NCBI RefSeq assembly: GCF_033958435.1
Contig: NC_134137.1
Location: 176,403,501-176,467,500, forward strand
DNA: 64,000 nucleotides
Reading direction: 5' to 3'
From: Carettochelys insculpta
Taxonomy: Eukaryota; Chordata; Testudines; Carettochelyidae
Position numbers and translations under genes: made by a program. A model generated the notes under the pieces. It had not been told where the DNA came from, searched no databases, and saw nothing but the letters and a program-made list of their open reading frames with translations. Below are positions 22,495-35,309 of the stretch, piece after piece. The stretch's first letter is position 1. Each line of letters begins with the position of its first letter.

Positions 22495-24370
22495 TCAGTG
22501 AATGCCTTATAGTTGCTGGAAATCTGGCTGCAGCTAAAACTGAATTTATGAGAGTTCTGCTATAATATAAATGCAAATTAGCAAAGCAATGCCATTGTGA
22601 CACATTTAACATTCAGTAAACTCACAAATCAGGAGTTTTAAGTAATCTATCGAAGTTCTCCAGTGATTTTATTGAGAAAAATGTATTAATTTACATGTTA
22701 CAAAAAAACCTGCATTATATGATTCCAAGAATAATGAGATGTTATTTGGAAGGGGTTGTGCTAACATAAAACTTAAGGGTGAAAAGCAAAAATAGCTAAA
22801 ATGTTATCTTGGCCCTATTCTAGGTGATAGCAAATCTCGCATTGATTTCAGTGGATCTAGGATTTCACCCTTTTTCTTCAAACAGTGAGTTCAAAGAACA
22901 AAGTTCAAAGAACAACCGTCTACTTGCAACTACAGAAAGGAAACAACACGTATTGGCAGCTTTACTGAAGAATGTTTAATATCTAACTTAATATTTAATA
23001 TTTTAACTTTAATATTCACCTTCATCCTCTTTAAAATTAAACGTGTTATTGCAGCTACTTTTACTTATTTACAAAGTCCCAGGCACTTTTAAACTGATCT
23101 TGCTGATTATAATCCCAACAAGGCACCTCAAGGCAAGTTGTTAAATAATCACAGTGTGAATTTTTAGTTCAGTTTCATTAACCCCTCAGTCAAGTGGTTA
23201 AAGTATCAGAGTAACTAAGGATATAGCCAACCTACAGTATGTTCATAGGGACTAATCATGCTCACCTGAACAGTCCCATTAATGCCAATGGGAGTACACG
23301 CATGAGTCAAGCAACTAGGAATCGGCCTGTTCCCACAGCAGACAATGTAGTGGCCATGGAAGTCTCCAGTAAGACTCCCATTTATTGCAATTGTAGCTGA
23401 ATCAGGCCCTTAGCTTTCAGTGTATTAAGGTTATGCTTGGGAGGTAGGGGAAAAAAATAATTGTTGTATTTTGGTCTGTTTTTTATTTAATTCAACAGAT
23501 TTCAACTGGTGCATCTTGTCATCTGTTGCAATCATCACATACCCCAGGAACATTGTCCAAGTATTCCAGTGAATAAAGTATAAATGTAATTATGGTTCTA
23601 AGAAAAAAAATACGTGTCAGTATATTGATCAGATTTTTTTTGAGCTGCAACATGAGGATCAGAGAATTCAAGCCAAACATCTGTGTTCATTGATGGATTT
23701 TTAACAGAACTGCCATTTTTTCACCATTCAGCAGCCACAGCAAAGCAGATGCTAGAAATTCTCCCTTCAGATCTCTCTGCTTTCAGTCCAAAATTAAAAC
23801 TGTGCACTGTTCCAAGTTAAACTCGCAAAGGAGAGAGAAATATGCTTGTGTTTTTGCTGTAATATGAATTTTCCATTGAAGATGTGGTTGAATTAGCAGC
23901 TCATTTTTTTAACTATTATTTTAATTTACTCCTTGTGGTCAATGTTTTTCCCCCATATAAAACTATGCCTCAGTCCCAGCTCTTTTGAGACACCTCACCA
24001 CAAAACACATACAAGGGCAGAGAGCTGTCTAATTATATGTCTGTAAAAGGCCCAGCACACTTCTGGGTGCAGTAAAACAAATAACAGAAAATGTGCTCGA
24101 ATGTGTTGCTGAATAGATGCGGGTATGGATATATGCAGCAATACACAGGTGTTGGGAGCAATTCCTTAGTTAAAATTGAGTCTAGACACCCATTATAAAC
24201 CCTGTATTTTCAAGGCCCCCTTAATTACTTCAGGTAAAAGTTGATTTATTTCCACATAGTGACACTTAAAAATATAGCACAAAGAGATCCTGTCATCCCT
24301 TCGTCCCCTGAACATTTATAATGCACTTGATTAAAGTACTTTTTTTAACTGTTTTTTTCACAAACTGCAT
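22495..24370. other. AT-rich unique sequence
   Basis: About 1.9 kb without a recognisable repeat or exon. Motifs such as gatttcagtggatctagg (22845) and cccattaatgccaatggga (23276) hint at fragments of common old repeats only. Confidence 0.4.
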
Positions 24371-24662
24371 GGCTGTGTCCCCACTGAGCCCTTGTGCTGA
24401 CAGTTTGATGCCAATAAGCAGTCTCAAAAATGCAAAATGGTGGCTCATTTGAATACTAGCATATGGAAAAAATCCGGCATAAAGGGCTGTCCACAAAGAG
24501 GAGTTTTGCCAGCAGAACCCCCATCTACACTGCTTGATTTCTGCTGTGGTATGTAAATTAGCCTCATGAATATGCACATTATCCATGAGTAGCCTTTTTG
24601 CATTTTCGAGACTTCTTATTTGCATCAAACTGTTGGCACTAGGGCTCAGTGTAGACACAGCC
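24371..24662. mobile_element. MITE with about 41-bp terminal inverted repeats
   Basis: The left end runs ggctgtgtccccactgagcc, then cttgtgctgacagtttgatg. The right end in reverse matches it base for base with about four differences over 41 bp. Flanking triplets are cat and cct. The ends share the Harbinger-type ggctgtgtc(t) core. An open frame on the minus strand (24293-24658) spans the element but is not a gene. Confidence 0.75.
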
Positions 24663-25265
24663 CCTGTGTTTTAAATTCTTCTCTAGCATTATGCGTTTGG
24701 TGGGATCTCATAATCTCAACAATGGTGGGTTTATAGAACCTCAGAAGTTACAGTCTGATACGGCTACTCAAGCCAGTTTTAATTCATGGGGCACTTTTCT
24801 CAGTGGAGAGAAGTATTTTGGACTCTTGATTCTTATGGACTGCAGCAACATAGAACAGAAAGGCATCAGGGCAGACAAACTAGTTTCACTGTCCCAGAAG
24901 TGTCTCACTTGTTTGCTAGGACTGTCTACAATTTTACTGAGGGATTTGTGGGGAGCAAGTGGAAAATGGAGAGGAACCTGAAGGGCCGTAAGAAAAAGTG
25001 GTGACCGGACCAGGGAAGCCTGGAGTGTTGAATGTAAAGGGTGGGCTGGAAAGGAGCACCTACATTTATGGTGGCTGAAGACACCAGTTAGGCTCACCAA
25101 GTGACTGAACTGTCCAGTAAGGCCCTTGCGTTGAAAGAAGGAGGAGGGGTTCTGAAGCATGAGGAACTATTTCCTGTTCCCTCATTGCAGTACTCTCCTG
25201 GCCCTGTGCAGGAGTTGTTGGACAATGAAGCACGTCTACGCCACCTGTCCTGCCATATCCTAATG
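24663..25265. other. Unassigned sequence
   Basis: Open frames on both strands at 24691-25160 overlap one another and have no domain. I see nothing firm. Confidence 0.35.
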
Positions 25266-25273
25266 CTGTACAG

Positions 25274-25589
25274 CAGTGTTTCTTAAACTCTTGAATAACT
25301 CACAGGTATGCCATGAGCATTTGGAAAATACACTAATGGTATATATTTTCTGTTATTAAAACCAGATACAATGTTACTTCTTCATTGCTATGATACTTAA
25401 TTAAATTACTTCCTTTTGCTTTTACTGGATATGTTGCTGTTGGGTTTTGTTTTTTTTTTGGTTTTGCTTTGTTTTGGTTGGTTTTTTTCGTTCTGACAAC
25501 AATTATTTTAAAGAATATTTTCATAGGTGTTACACATTAAAATATTATTGTTTGGTATTACATGGTCTCAAAAACTTTAAGAAACAACG
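25274..25589. mobile_element. hAT MITE, 316 bp
   Basis: The left end cagtgtttcttaaactct and the right end in reverse, gttgtttcttaaagttt, form inverted repeats. The 8-bp flanks ctgtacag (25266-25273) and ctttacag (25590-25597) match at seven of eight. A T/G-rich stretch lies inside (25440-25490). Confidence 0.78.
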
Positions 25590-25837
25590 CTTTACAGCAC
25601 CCATGAGGGAGGTCTCTGCCCTTCTCACCACCCTGCCAGACCCATATCTCTGGTTTTGGTTTCCTAGCTCTGGGTACCACCTCTAAGGAAAAGTTAAGAT
25701 TGTTTGGATGCCTCAACAAGGCATTTTCATAGTTTCTGAGGTGTGGGATCCTTTTACATACTTTTAACCTTGATGCTAAATTTAATGGGTTTCCTGTGCT
25801 TTTGGGGTAAGCGCAACATCCCTACAGGGTTGGGTTT

Positions 25838-25864
25838 ATTATTATTATTATTATTATTATTATT
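25838..25864. repeat. (ATT)n microsatellite
   Basis: About nine uninterrupted ATT units. Confidence 0.95.
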
Positions 25865-26204
25865 CTAAGTTACTGATAGGTACTTTTTGCAAGTGTGTGT
25901 GTAGCAGCTCTTTCCTAATTCTCTTCTTATGCCATGTCAGAACTCATTCTTCAAAGTGTAGCAGCTGACAGACTTCCATAACTTCCTGAAGATTTAGACT
26001 GCATAATTCTTCCAGAAGGACTGCAAAGCGTTTCAACCCCTCACTAAAATAATGCCAGATGCAGGATGAAATGCAGTGATTTTTGTAACCAACACTACTC
26101 AACAGGTTAATCCAAGACGTGAAGAATATCGTTAGCCAGTTTAAACAATGCCCTTCTGGGCAGGCACCTGTTTGTTTGGCATTGGCCTATATCTGTCCAA
26201 TGAT

Positions 26205-26526
26205 CAGTGGCACCAACAGCAGCTGCAGGCCCACAGCAAGTCAGGAAGGAGACCCAGCTCTGCGCCCCAGACGGCATGGGGCCAAGAGTGGAAGGGGAGG
26301 GGCCAAGGGTAGTCAGCCGTCAACACTGCCTGGACTGCGGCACTGGCTCCCTCCTCCCCCAGCCATGCACAGCCAGAGCAGCACTACTGTGGCACTTCAG
26401 AGGGGCCTGGAGTTCTGGCCACCACCACCGCTACTTTGGTAGTGGCAGCAGCTGGAGCTCCGGGCCCCTTTGAAATGCTGGGACCCAGGGAAACTGCCCT
26501 CTTTGCCACCACCGTTGGCAGGTCTG
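26205..26526. mobile_element. hAT MITE, 322 bp, perfect 8-bp target duplication
   Basis: The exact duplication ccaatgat lies at 26197-26204 and 26527-26534. The ends cagtggcaccaac and, in reverse, cagacctgccaac are inverted repeats. The interior is GC-rich and contrasts with the flanks. Confidence 0.85.
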
Positions 26527-26534
26527 CCAATGAT

Positions 26535-29099
26535 ACATATATTTATTACACTATTGAAATATTGCACCAAATGTTTTTCAGAATTCTCAGTCCTTCCTCC
26601 ACACTAGTAGGTTTTAATCCTTTCTCCCATTGCATCTTGAACGGTAGCTGACATAATTTCTTCCTATTAGCCCTTATCAATGCCTCCCTGATAGGAGGAA
26701 GTAGATCTAAGATGGCTTGCTTCCTAGCTGGAATCTTTAATTTGTGGATAAATGTCATCTCTAATCTGTGCAATTTAGAAATGTTTCTGATTTATGCCTA
26801 TTTATCTATATTCCTTCCCCAGTAGTTATTTCTGTGTCTCATTAAAACCCCCGTGAATCCTCTTCCTGTCTTTGTGGTCTACAGCTTATATTCACACTCC
26901 TCTCTCCTTTGCTTTGCATTTGTTGCTGCCTTACCCAACAAAGCTGATCTTGGTCCAGATTCAGTAACAGTGTGCCCTAAGGTCATGACTCTCGATTTTT
27001 ACTTACCCTAACAGAGCAAAATCCAGCCTCCCAACTACCTGGGTTGCCCTATGGCAGCAGGCAAAAATATAATGAATATATACATATTGTCTGATCACAA
27101 TACACTTGACTGTGCAAGCTTTGGTCCCATCAAGATTTCTTGGGCGAGTGACCTCAAACATGAGTAAAAGCTGCACAACTGAGCTGTATGTCTTGTTCAA
27201 TTGACTGAGGTCTCAATTCAGCAAAATACTTGCACGAGTTTTATAGTCAGCATGGCTTAAGGCCTTTCCCTGTTCAGAAAAGCCTTTAAGCACATGCTTA
27301 ATTCCGGCTAAGGTCAATATTATTTAACTATACTTAAATAGTTTGATGAACAGACATGGACTTAAACATGGGTTTTGCTGAAGGAGAGTTTAAGTCTGAA
27401 AAAAGCCATCAGAGGCACGTACGATAGTTTAGAACTCTCTGAGCAGTCATGGTGCTAAAAGACTTCAATAGAAAGTGGCAGGTATTTGAGAGCAAACTTG
27501 GTTGTAAAGATGTGAAAGCAGTGACCTTGTCTGTGGTGCCCAGTGACTGTTCTGAGAGTACAGTGGTCTGTAGCCTAAGGCTGAACAATGTATTTCCTCA
27601 AAAGAGAGAAAGTGAGGTAGAGCCTATTCTGCTTTTCACATGCTGTTCCAATAAGCTCCAGAATGATTTTTGTCCAAGATCAAACAAAGCAGAGGGGTGA
27701 GCATCACAGAATGTTCCTAACCCAGCCATTCCCAGGGCTTTTTAAGAAACAGAAGGCTTCTCTTTCAGACTAAATCATACTTCCTCCAGCACACGGCTGC
27801 AGGCACACCCACACGGTGGTGGAATTTTACTCTCCTGGCTTTGATCCTGCAAGATACTGAGAGCTAGAATGACCCTATTTTGCTGTGCTGAATCCGGGAG
27901 ACCTGGCAAAATTACTCATATTCAAGCTAGTTCAATGACAGTCAATCAGAGCTATGTAGTGTAAACATTCAAACTAACATCAAATTGACCAAGCCCCTGT
28001 TAAAAAAATACCCTATAGCTGGAGTCGTTTTATGTATCTTATCATTAAGGTTTGCATAGGGAGAGATGGTTCACACACATTCCTGTTCACCTCTTTCACA
28101 TGGGGGTGGGTGTGGCTGACCAACCTGACCCAACTCTCCATTCCCAGTGCGCTCCTCTTTCTGTGCCTGGCTGGGCCACTGGGATGGACACGCCTTTCCT
28201 GGCACCTAGCACCAGGTCTTCTCAAGGCAATGTGTGTGGGGCATGTAGTGTCATAGACCCTCCTCTGACCCTGGTCCCAGTGTCTGTCAAGGGACCCACC
28301 AGAACACAGCAAGCTGCAGCCTTTAGGCGCTGTGCAGGAGGAAAGGTCCAGGAGCTGCTTCCAGCCCAAGGGGTGTGGGAGAGGGGGGTAGGGATGACTT
28401 GGCCTGTATTTTTCCAGTTGGCATCACTTCCTTCTCACCATCACCCCCACTCACTTGTGGCTAAAAGCAGTTTGTCCCATCCTGCACACACAACGTAGAA
28501 TGGCACCTAACAACTCCAAACTGCTGCTGGCCCTTACGTAACCCGGCCACCTCATGTTTTCTGGCTACAGTGTGGGCAGGAAGGGGTTAAGCCCTAACCA
28601 TGCACTGAGCCCCAGGGTCCAGGGAACCTGACTGCAGATGTTTCAGCAAACCCCGCCAGAAAGATGACCAGGCAAGGGTGGGTAATGATGGGAAACAGCA
28701 GCTCCCATGCTCCTTGAGGGGCAGTGTGTGAAAAGGGTGCTAAGCACCTTTGCCTGGGGACCTGCAGGGTGGGGGTGCAAATTGGCTGGAAATAGGTTCC
28801 TCCTCACCACTCCAGAGCTTAGCTGAGGGGTGGAGAAGCTGCCCCATGCCAGTGCTGTGTGGGGCTTTGGCACATGCAGGGCTTGGCTCCTCCTGGCTAG
28901 TGCCCTGAGCCAAAGGGTCTTGGGTGTTCCCTGAGTGCCAGCCCAGCTAGAAGTAATGGGGAAGGAAGGAACTTGACAGCCAGGCTGTTTATGAGCTGAA
29001 TGATCCAACCAGCGCCTGGGATGCCCCCTGCCGGGTAGGTTATAGAAGAGCAGCAGGGCACGGGATGGGGGTGGGGGGCTAAACAACACAGGAGGAAGA
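26535..29099. other. Unassigned sequence
   Basis: About 2.5 kb, with GC rising after 28.1 kb. The open frames at 28013-28498 on both strands and at 28643-29155 have no domain and are probably chance. No exon was recognised. Confidence 0.35.
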
Positions 29100-29280
29100 G
29101 GACAGTGAGTGGAGAAGCATGTGGAGGGCCAATAGGTGGACAGAAGAGATGACACCTAACCAGCCACTGTCTGCTCACGCTCCCCAGCCACTGCAGCAAG
29201 CAGCCAGTGGCTGGTTACTTGTTGTCTCTTCTGCCCACCTGTTGGCCCTTCACATGCTTCTCCACTCACTGTTCTCTCCC
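29100..29280. repeat. Inverted repeat, arms of about 75 bp
   Basis: gacagtgagtggagaagcat at 29101 is mirrored at about 29250-29275. The arms match with roughly nine mismatches through agggccaa, cagaagaga and taaccagccactg, around a loop of about 30 bp. The end ctagggtgaccagatgtccc (reverse of 29577-29596) farther right may be one TIR of the element that carries this palindrome. Confidence 0.7.
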
Positions 29281-29742
29281 TCCGGGGCGGGTGGGGGTGG
29301 GGAGGAAGAGCCTATTGGCCAACAGCTGGTGGCTCACAGCAATGAGTGTACTGATGGACCAGCGGCGGGTGGGTGATCACCAATGCACACTACAGCTTTG
29401 CCAGACCACCAGCCTTGCCCACACCCCATCCTATCCACAACCAACAGATCCCACCATTCACCACTGGCAGGTGGGCAGCTGGCGAGGAAGGATCTGACCA
29501 ACAGTAGGACCCGCCGTCTCTGATGGGAAGGGAGAGAGAGGAAATATGGGACAATGTGTCCATTTTCTTTAAAAATGGGACATCTGGTCACCCTAGCAAG
29601 AGCTTTTCAGAGGCCCTGCTGAGCGCTGGCAGTCCCCACTGACGTCAACCTCGCAGGGTTGAGCTCTTTGTTTCCACTAAGGCCTACGTCAGGAAAAAGT
29701 AGGAGTGTGAACTTATTTTAACTTTGAGCACATGCTTAAGTG

Positions 29743-30041
29743 CAGGGGTGGGCAACCTACAATCTGCGGGACGCAAGAGGCCCACCAGAGTGAACTGATT
29801 GCAGGCTGTGAGACATTTTGTTGCTATTGAGCATCTGCAGGCACCTCCCCATGCAGCTCCCAGTGGCCATGTTCTCTGCTCCTGGGCAATGGGACCACGG
29901 GAATGTGTTGTCTGCTGTTTCCCACCGCTCCCGTTGGCCAGGAACAGACCCCCACAGCAAATGGGAGCTGGGACGGTGTGCCTTATGATGAGCCATGTCA
30001 ACAAAATGTCTCATGGCTCATAAGTAGGTGGCCCACCACTG
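29743..30041. mobile_element. hAT-like MITE, 299 bp
   Basis: The ends caggggtgggcaacc and, in reverse, cagtggtgggccacc are inverted repeats typical of Charlie-like hAT elements. The flanking 8-mers are poorly conserved (4 of 8). Confidence 0.65.
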
Positions 30042-33018
30042 TTCATGTCTCACTGAAGTCAAAGCAACAATAGTGAGTGCATGTTTATTGTCAAGAAATG
30101 GCATATTGGTTTATGAGTTCTCCTGAACTGGGAATTGATGAGATGGTTCACGTGCCACTAGTCTGGTGCCTCCTCCTGGCCACTCTGGGGATTAGCTCAT
30201 CACATCATCACTCCGTTGCTGTGTCTGGTCAGCAGCCCCACTCTCACTCTAGAAACTACAGTGTCGCCTTCATGACTCACTCCTCCAGCCATGTCATCCA
30301 CTCCTCCCCTCCTTTTAGGGTATATCAAAGTCTTCCTGTCGGCAATCTGAGGCAATCTCCCCATTCATTCATTGCCTCAGGTGCCACTGTTTCCATGACG
30401 GGTAGGGGACACCAGGCCTGTCTTCTACTACAGGTTCCAGTCCTAAGACCCTCAGCCCAGCACTTCTGATTTTTGCTCTTCCAGTCTTCACTGTACCTCC
30501 CCTGTACTGATTCCTACCACTCCTGGTTCCCTCCTCCCTTCTTTGGATACACCAGCTATAAACCATCACCCAGCTTCCCCCAGAGTGACCGCTTTATCCC
30601 AGCAGCGGTTCCTGTCTGTTGCCAATGCCCTGCTTTATAAGCTCTGCTGGTTTCTGTGCAGCTGAGCTTCCCTGCAATCAATTACTCGCTCCTCCCTCCA
30701 GCTGCAGGCTGTGGAGTTACTAGTCCTACCTGCCCACCCTAGCCCCTTCCATTCCTCTGAGGGGTAAACACATGCCCCATCACAGGGCCTGCATTCAGAA
30801 TTGTATCAGGAGGGCATACTATAGATAGAAAAGTTGGTTGAGATTCAATACCAACCTGGTTCTTTGGGCATCCTGACAACCAAATCAAATCAGATTTCTT
30901 CCATTTAAAAAAATTTGGGAAAGCTGAATAAAAACTACTCCTCTCCCCCTCCCATGCTTCCCCTTCCTAGGCAGCCTCAGCGCCCCCTTCTTACCTCTGT
31001 GCCACCATCAATGGACATGATGCCAGCCACAGTACTAATAACTACTAGTGGATTTTGAAATGAATTCACACCATCATTGCCCTCGACTGAACTTCTGACA
31101 AGGCCTTTGCCACCACAACCATTGCTGTGTAGGAAAACACCATGTGTGACTGCCTTATAGTGATTGAGGTTTCAGTCTGCTAGCCTTGGCTACACACTCA
31201 CACTGCAAACAAGTTCTCAGTGTAGCCCCCTTGCTGAGATTATTTCTATGCTTGAAACTGCTGAATTTTGGTTACTATTCAGGCTCAGTCTTCATTATGA
31301 GTACACATGGCAGCTGACCGAGTTATAACAAGTATAATGGGTGAACAACAGTGAACTTGCGAACTCTAAGAGACAATATGTTCACCACTTTGGCAAGTGG
31401 TACCCTATACATTATCTCTAATGTTCTTTTAATGTCTTAACAGTAAACTAAATATTTTTGCATTTTGCCAAAGCCTAAAATACAGTCAACTGACGCAGAA
31501 CGAAATCACTGGGAACAATACAACTCTAAAGTAACACAGAAAAATCTAGTCAATGTTTTAGATTATAGGTTGCCCAAGGAGGCTGTGTTCAGGTCCGGAT
31601 GAGGTTGGAGTTCAGAGAACAACTTTGAGGATAAACCAGAGCTAATATTTCAGGTCAGATTCACTAAGGGTGCCAAATCTTCTGAGGGTTGGGAAGTTGG
31701 AAAGACTGACCACAAGAACGGATGTCAGGGAGCAAGGAACTGTAGAAATATAGCACTGCACAATTTGAATTACAGGAACATTCTGTAGGAAGAGGAGAAG
31801 CCAAAACCAATTACTCTGTTAATGTTCATAAGAGTATGCAGAACTCTGTTGCTTTATGATAGCTGATGATGTGTTCAGGAAACACTGGAACACTGGAAAA
31901 AGATAGTCACAAAAACTTCTGTCTGATTCCATAGTTATATTTAGTTATAGAAAGGTGTCAGCTAATAATAAACATTTACTATGTAATGTACTTCATAAGC
32001 TTCACTAATTCATCCTCCCAATGCCTACATTAGGTATTTAAGTAAGTATTATCATCCACATTTAACAGATGGGGAAAGGAAACATACTGAAAGAGAGTGG
32101 GCCAAAGTCACTCCTGAGGTACCTCCCCTGACTTCAGGTGACCCTCCTGATCACACAGAAAGCCTGAGACGGAGTTTGGTTTAAAACTGAGGAATTCCTT
32201 GCACTCAGTCCTGTGCTAAGATCACTGAACAACACCCCATCTTTCTCTTTAAAGAGAATAAGATGGCCGTTTGGGACATCTCTTACAGAATGTGCATTAA
32301 GCAGACAGCTATCATGTTGAATCAAATTAACTTTCATATCTGTATATTCCAATCTTTTAAAGCATGTAGAGCTTCCAGTTTTACAGCATGGCAATAATTC
32401 TGAAATGAGTTTGCTGACATCTAGAAATGATTTTGATAACGTTTTTCAGAGGCTCTGGGGAAAAGTTAGTTTTTAGTTCTCTTTTATGACTGCTTTTTCT
32501 TATGACTCAGCTTATCCTTCTGATTATTTTATTCACCAAGTATGTACAGCTATATTGAGAACGTCACTTACTTGCCAACTATGATTATTCATCAAATTAC
32601 TTCAAATTGCCCTAGGTGTCTGACTGGGAGTTAATTTTCTCCAACAATCATAAGTGAAGTGTATTATTTTCTTTTAGGAGTATAGCAAACACAGTCAACT
32701 GTTTCTGTAGCTGTTTGTGTCATTCACGTATTTTGCAATGTACTTATCAATTTGCATGGTCTCAACAAACTGAGCAAGAAGCCGCTTCCTTTTCGTGTGC
32801 ACTTAACAAGGATGAAAGCCTGGACTTAATTTGGTTTTTATATTTTAAATGGTAAACTGCAAAATCAGTATTTACATGTAAGACATATAACAAAGATGAA
32901 GAATTCTTCATAAATAATTCTGACTAAAACAAATGAGAAGGCAAAGGCTCAAAGTTATCTCAGAATTAGAGACACTTACTATCAATCATTCTCAATTATC
33001 CACAGGATTGCCTTGCCC
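30042..33018. other. Unassigned sequence, partly C-rich
   Basis: 30120-30790 is C/T-rich and reads like a dispersed repeat (gtctggtgcctcctcctggc), but I cannot name or bound it. 30800-33018 is AT-rich unique sequence. No exon was recognised. Confidence 0.35.
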
Positions 33019-33019
33019 A

Positions 33020-33118
33020 TGCACAAACAAGAAGAAGTCCTGTGACACCTTGTAGACTAACAGATAATTTTGGAGTATAGCTTTCGTGGGACAAGACCCG
33101 CTTCCGTCAGATGCCCAT
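33020..33118. mobile_element. Retroelement 3' fragment, probably Penelope-like
   Basis: agaagtcctgtgacaccttg, then tagactaacagataatttt and gctttcgtgggacaagaccc, match the terminal text of the family at 13041 and 52622. It is short and strongly truncated. Confidence 0.5.
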
Positions 33119-33257
33119 GCAATTTAAACAGAGAAAGAGTAAAAACTTCTTTGTTTGTGAAATAAATACTGCATTTGCAGTTCTTGTATACACGAAGAGC
33201 TTCTTCCAACATTAATGTTCGCCAAATCTTTATCTTGATTGTCAGCTGTCACTCTTA

Positions 33258-33693
33258 GGCCGTGTCTACATGAGCCCCAAACTTTGAAACGGCCACGCAA
33301 ATGGCCATTTTGAAGTTTACTAATGAAGCACTGAAATGCATATTCAGAGCTTCATTAGCATGCGGGCAGCCGTGGCACTTCGAAATTGACGCGCCTCGCC
33401 ACCTCGCGTCTCGTCCTGACGGGGCTCCTTTTCGAAAGGACCCCACCTACTTCGAAGTCCCCTTATTCCCGTGAGCAGATGGGAATAAGGGGACTTCGAA
33501 GTAGGTGGGGTCCTTTCGAAAAGGAGCCCCGTCGGGACGAGACGCGCAGCGGCGAGGCGTGTCAATTTCGAAGTGCCGCGGCCGCCCGCATGCTAATGAA
33601 GCACTGAATATGCATTTCAGCACTTCATTAGTAAACTTCAAAATGGCCATTTGCGTGGCCATTTCAAAGTTTGGGGCTCGTGTAGACACAGCC
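33258..33693. mobile_element. Palindromic Harbinger MITE, 436 bp
   Basis: The ends ggccgtgtctacatgagcc and, in reverse, ggctgtgtctacacgagcc lie between exact tta duplications (33255-33257 and 33694-33696). The whole element is one long inverted repeat of about 210-bp arms. It is rich in TTCGAA and intact CpG sites, which suggests a recent insertion. Open frames on both strands mirror each other because of the palindrome and are not genes. Confidence 0.9.
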
Positions 33694-33696
33694 TTA

Positions 33697-34840
33697 CACT
33701 ATCAATGGTTAGTATAACTAGCAAATGCCAGTGCTACATACCTTGAAAAACTGCAATGCTACACCATTAAGAGGCTACTGCCTGGACTTTGATTTTGAAA
33801 ACAGATTACTAAAAATGCTTCATTGTTTGTTAAAATGATACAGTGCATTCTGGAAAACATCCCTTCAGATGAGCTTGTCCCCTAAAAGGGTTGCAATACT
33901 TTGATGCAAGTAGATCTGCTAGGGAAACAACAGGTGATGAAAGAATCATTGTCTGCTTTTTCTTGGCTTTCTCTCATAGAAACTGTGTCTTTAGTCTTAA
34001 TCTAGACTCACTTTCTTACATTAAGAATTATTCTTATTAATCATAGTAGTACTTACAATCTCAACCATGACTGGGGTCCCATGGTACTCAGCATTGTATA
34101 GATACATTAGAACTAAGTAGGAATTTTCCACTATAAAGACGTTGTACTTTCTTCCATATCAACATTTCCTGCACAATTTTGATTGCGCTGAAATTTTTCA
34201 ATTTTCTGACAGAAAGCCAAGCAAAATATTTTATTTCAGGTCTGTTTGACCCAAATTCAAGTATTTTGGTTTGTGGAACTCTACTTCTCTACCGTGCTGC
34301 ATTGTTTCAATGCGAGTTGTAGGTACAGTTGCTTCATGGAACTATTCTCCCCTGTGGGCTGTGGCCACTGGTGGTACTAATAGCCTATGGTACACAACAT
34401 GATCTCCTCTCTGACTGACCCACCCCGCACCAAATGAGAGACATTGGCTACAGATGATCATGACAGATGTAGTTTAAACAGAGAGGCCAGCCCACAGGAG
34501 ACAAGGGGGCAAGAGGCACCCATAACTATAATTCCCATGAGGCAGTGCAAAGCTGTAGGGAAATACAGTTAAGCGTTGACCTCCCTCAGAACTGTATGTA
34601 ACAATTGTGTTTGACAGAGTGAAATGTTTGGTTTAGACATTTCTGAGTGGAATTTTTGTTTGGGACTTTTCAGTGCTTGGAACATTTAAATATTTTCACT
34701 TTCAGCACAATTTGTGATGGAAAAATGTCATGTTGGAATTCCTCACAGGATGGGATTCCCATTTTTTTACTCAACTCTAGATTTGAGTCTACATGTGCAA
34801 GAAACTTTGAAATATCTGGACCACTTTCAAAAGAACATGA
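33697..34840. other. AT-rich unique sequence
   Basis: No gene or element boundary was recognised in this interval. Confidence 0.4.
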
Positions 34841-35309
34841 GGCACACCTACACACGTAACACGTTATTGCAAAAGGAAATCAAAGGAACGCAGCGCAGGC
34901 TTCAAAATCCCAACCCCGATCCTGTATCAGGAAGAGTGCCCCCCCCTTTCAAAATACTCTTTCAAAAGAAGACACGTGTAGACACTCCACGGCCCGCTCT
35001 TTAGAAAGAGGAATCCACCTGGTGCCGGTCAACTGGAGCGTGGGGACGGTCTGGCCCAAAGCAGCGGGGCTCTATCATCCCATCTAGCTGCTGATAAAAA
35101 GCAATATGGACCCAGAAACCCCATGGCAGGAAGCTGAGAGTGTGCTAGCAGCACAGCCATGAGCTGACAGCAGCACAGCCATGAGCTGACTGCAGCACAC
35201 CCTCTCACCCACCCTCCAACATCGAAAAAAGAACAATGGCAAGCAGCCACCTACCCCATGAGCCCCAGGGCTCCCCCTCAAAGCCCTCACAGGGCTCACA
35301 GGGGCTTGG

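Noticed and set aside
24293..24658. 121-codon minus-strand frame
   Set aside because: It coincides with a MITE bounded by 41-bp inverted repeats and is not a gene.
33344..33607. Similar 73-residue proteins on both strands at 33344-33607 and 51087-51350
   Set aside because: They arise because the MITEs are palindromes, so each strand reads nearly the same sequence. They have no start context, domain or support as genes.
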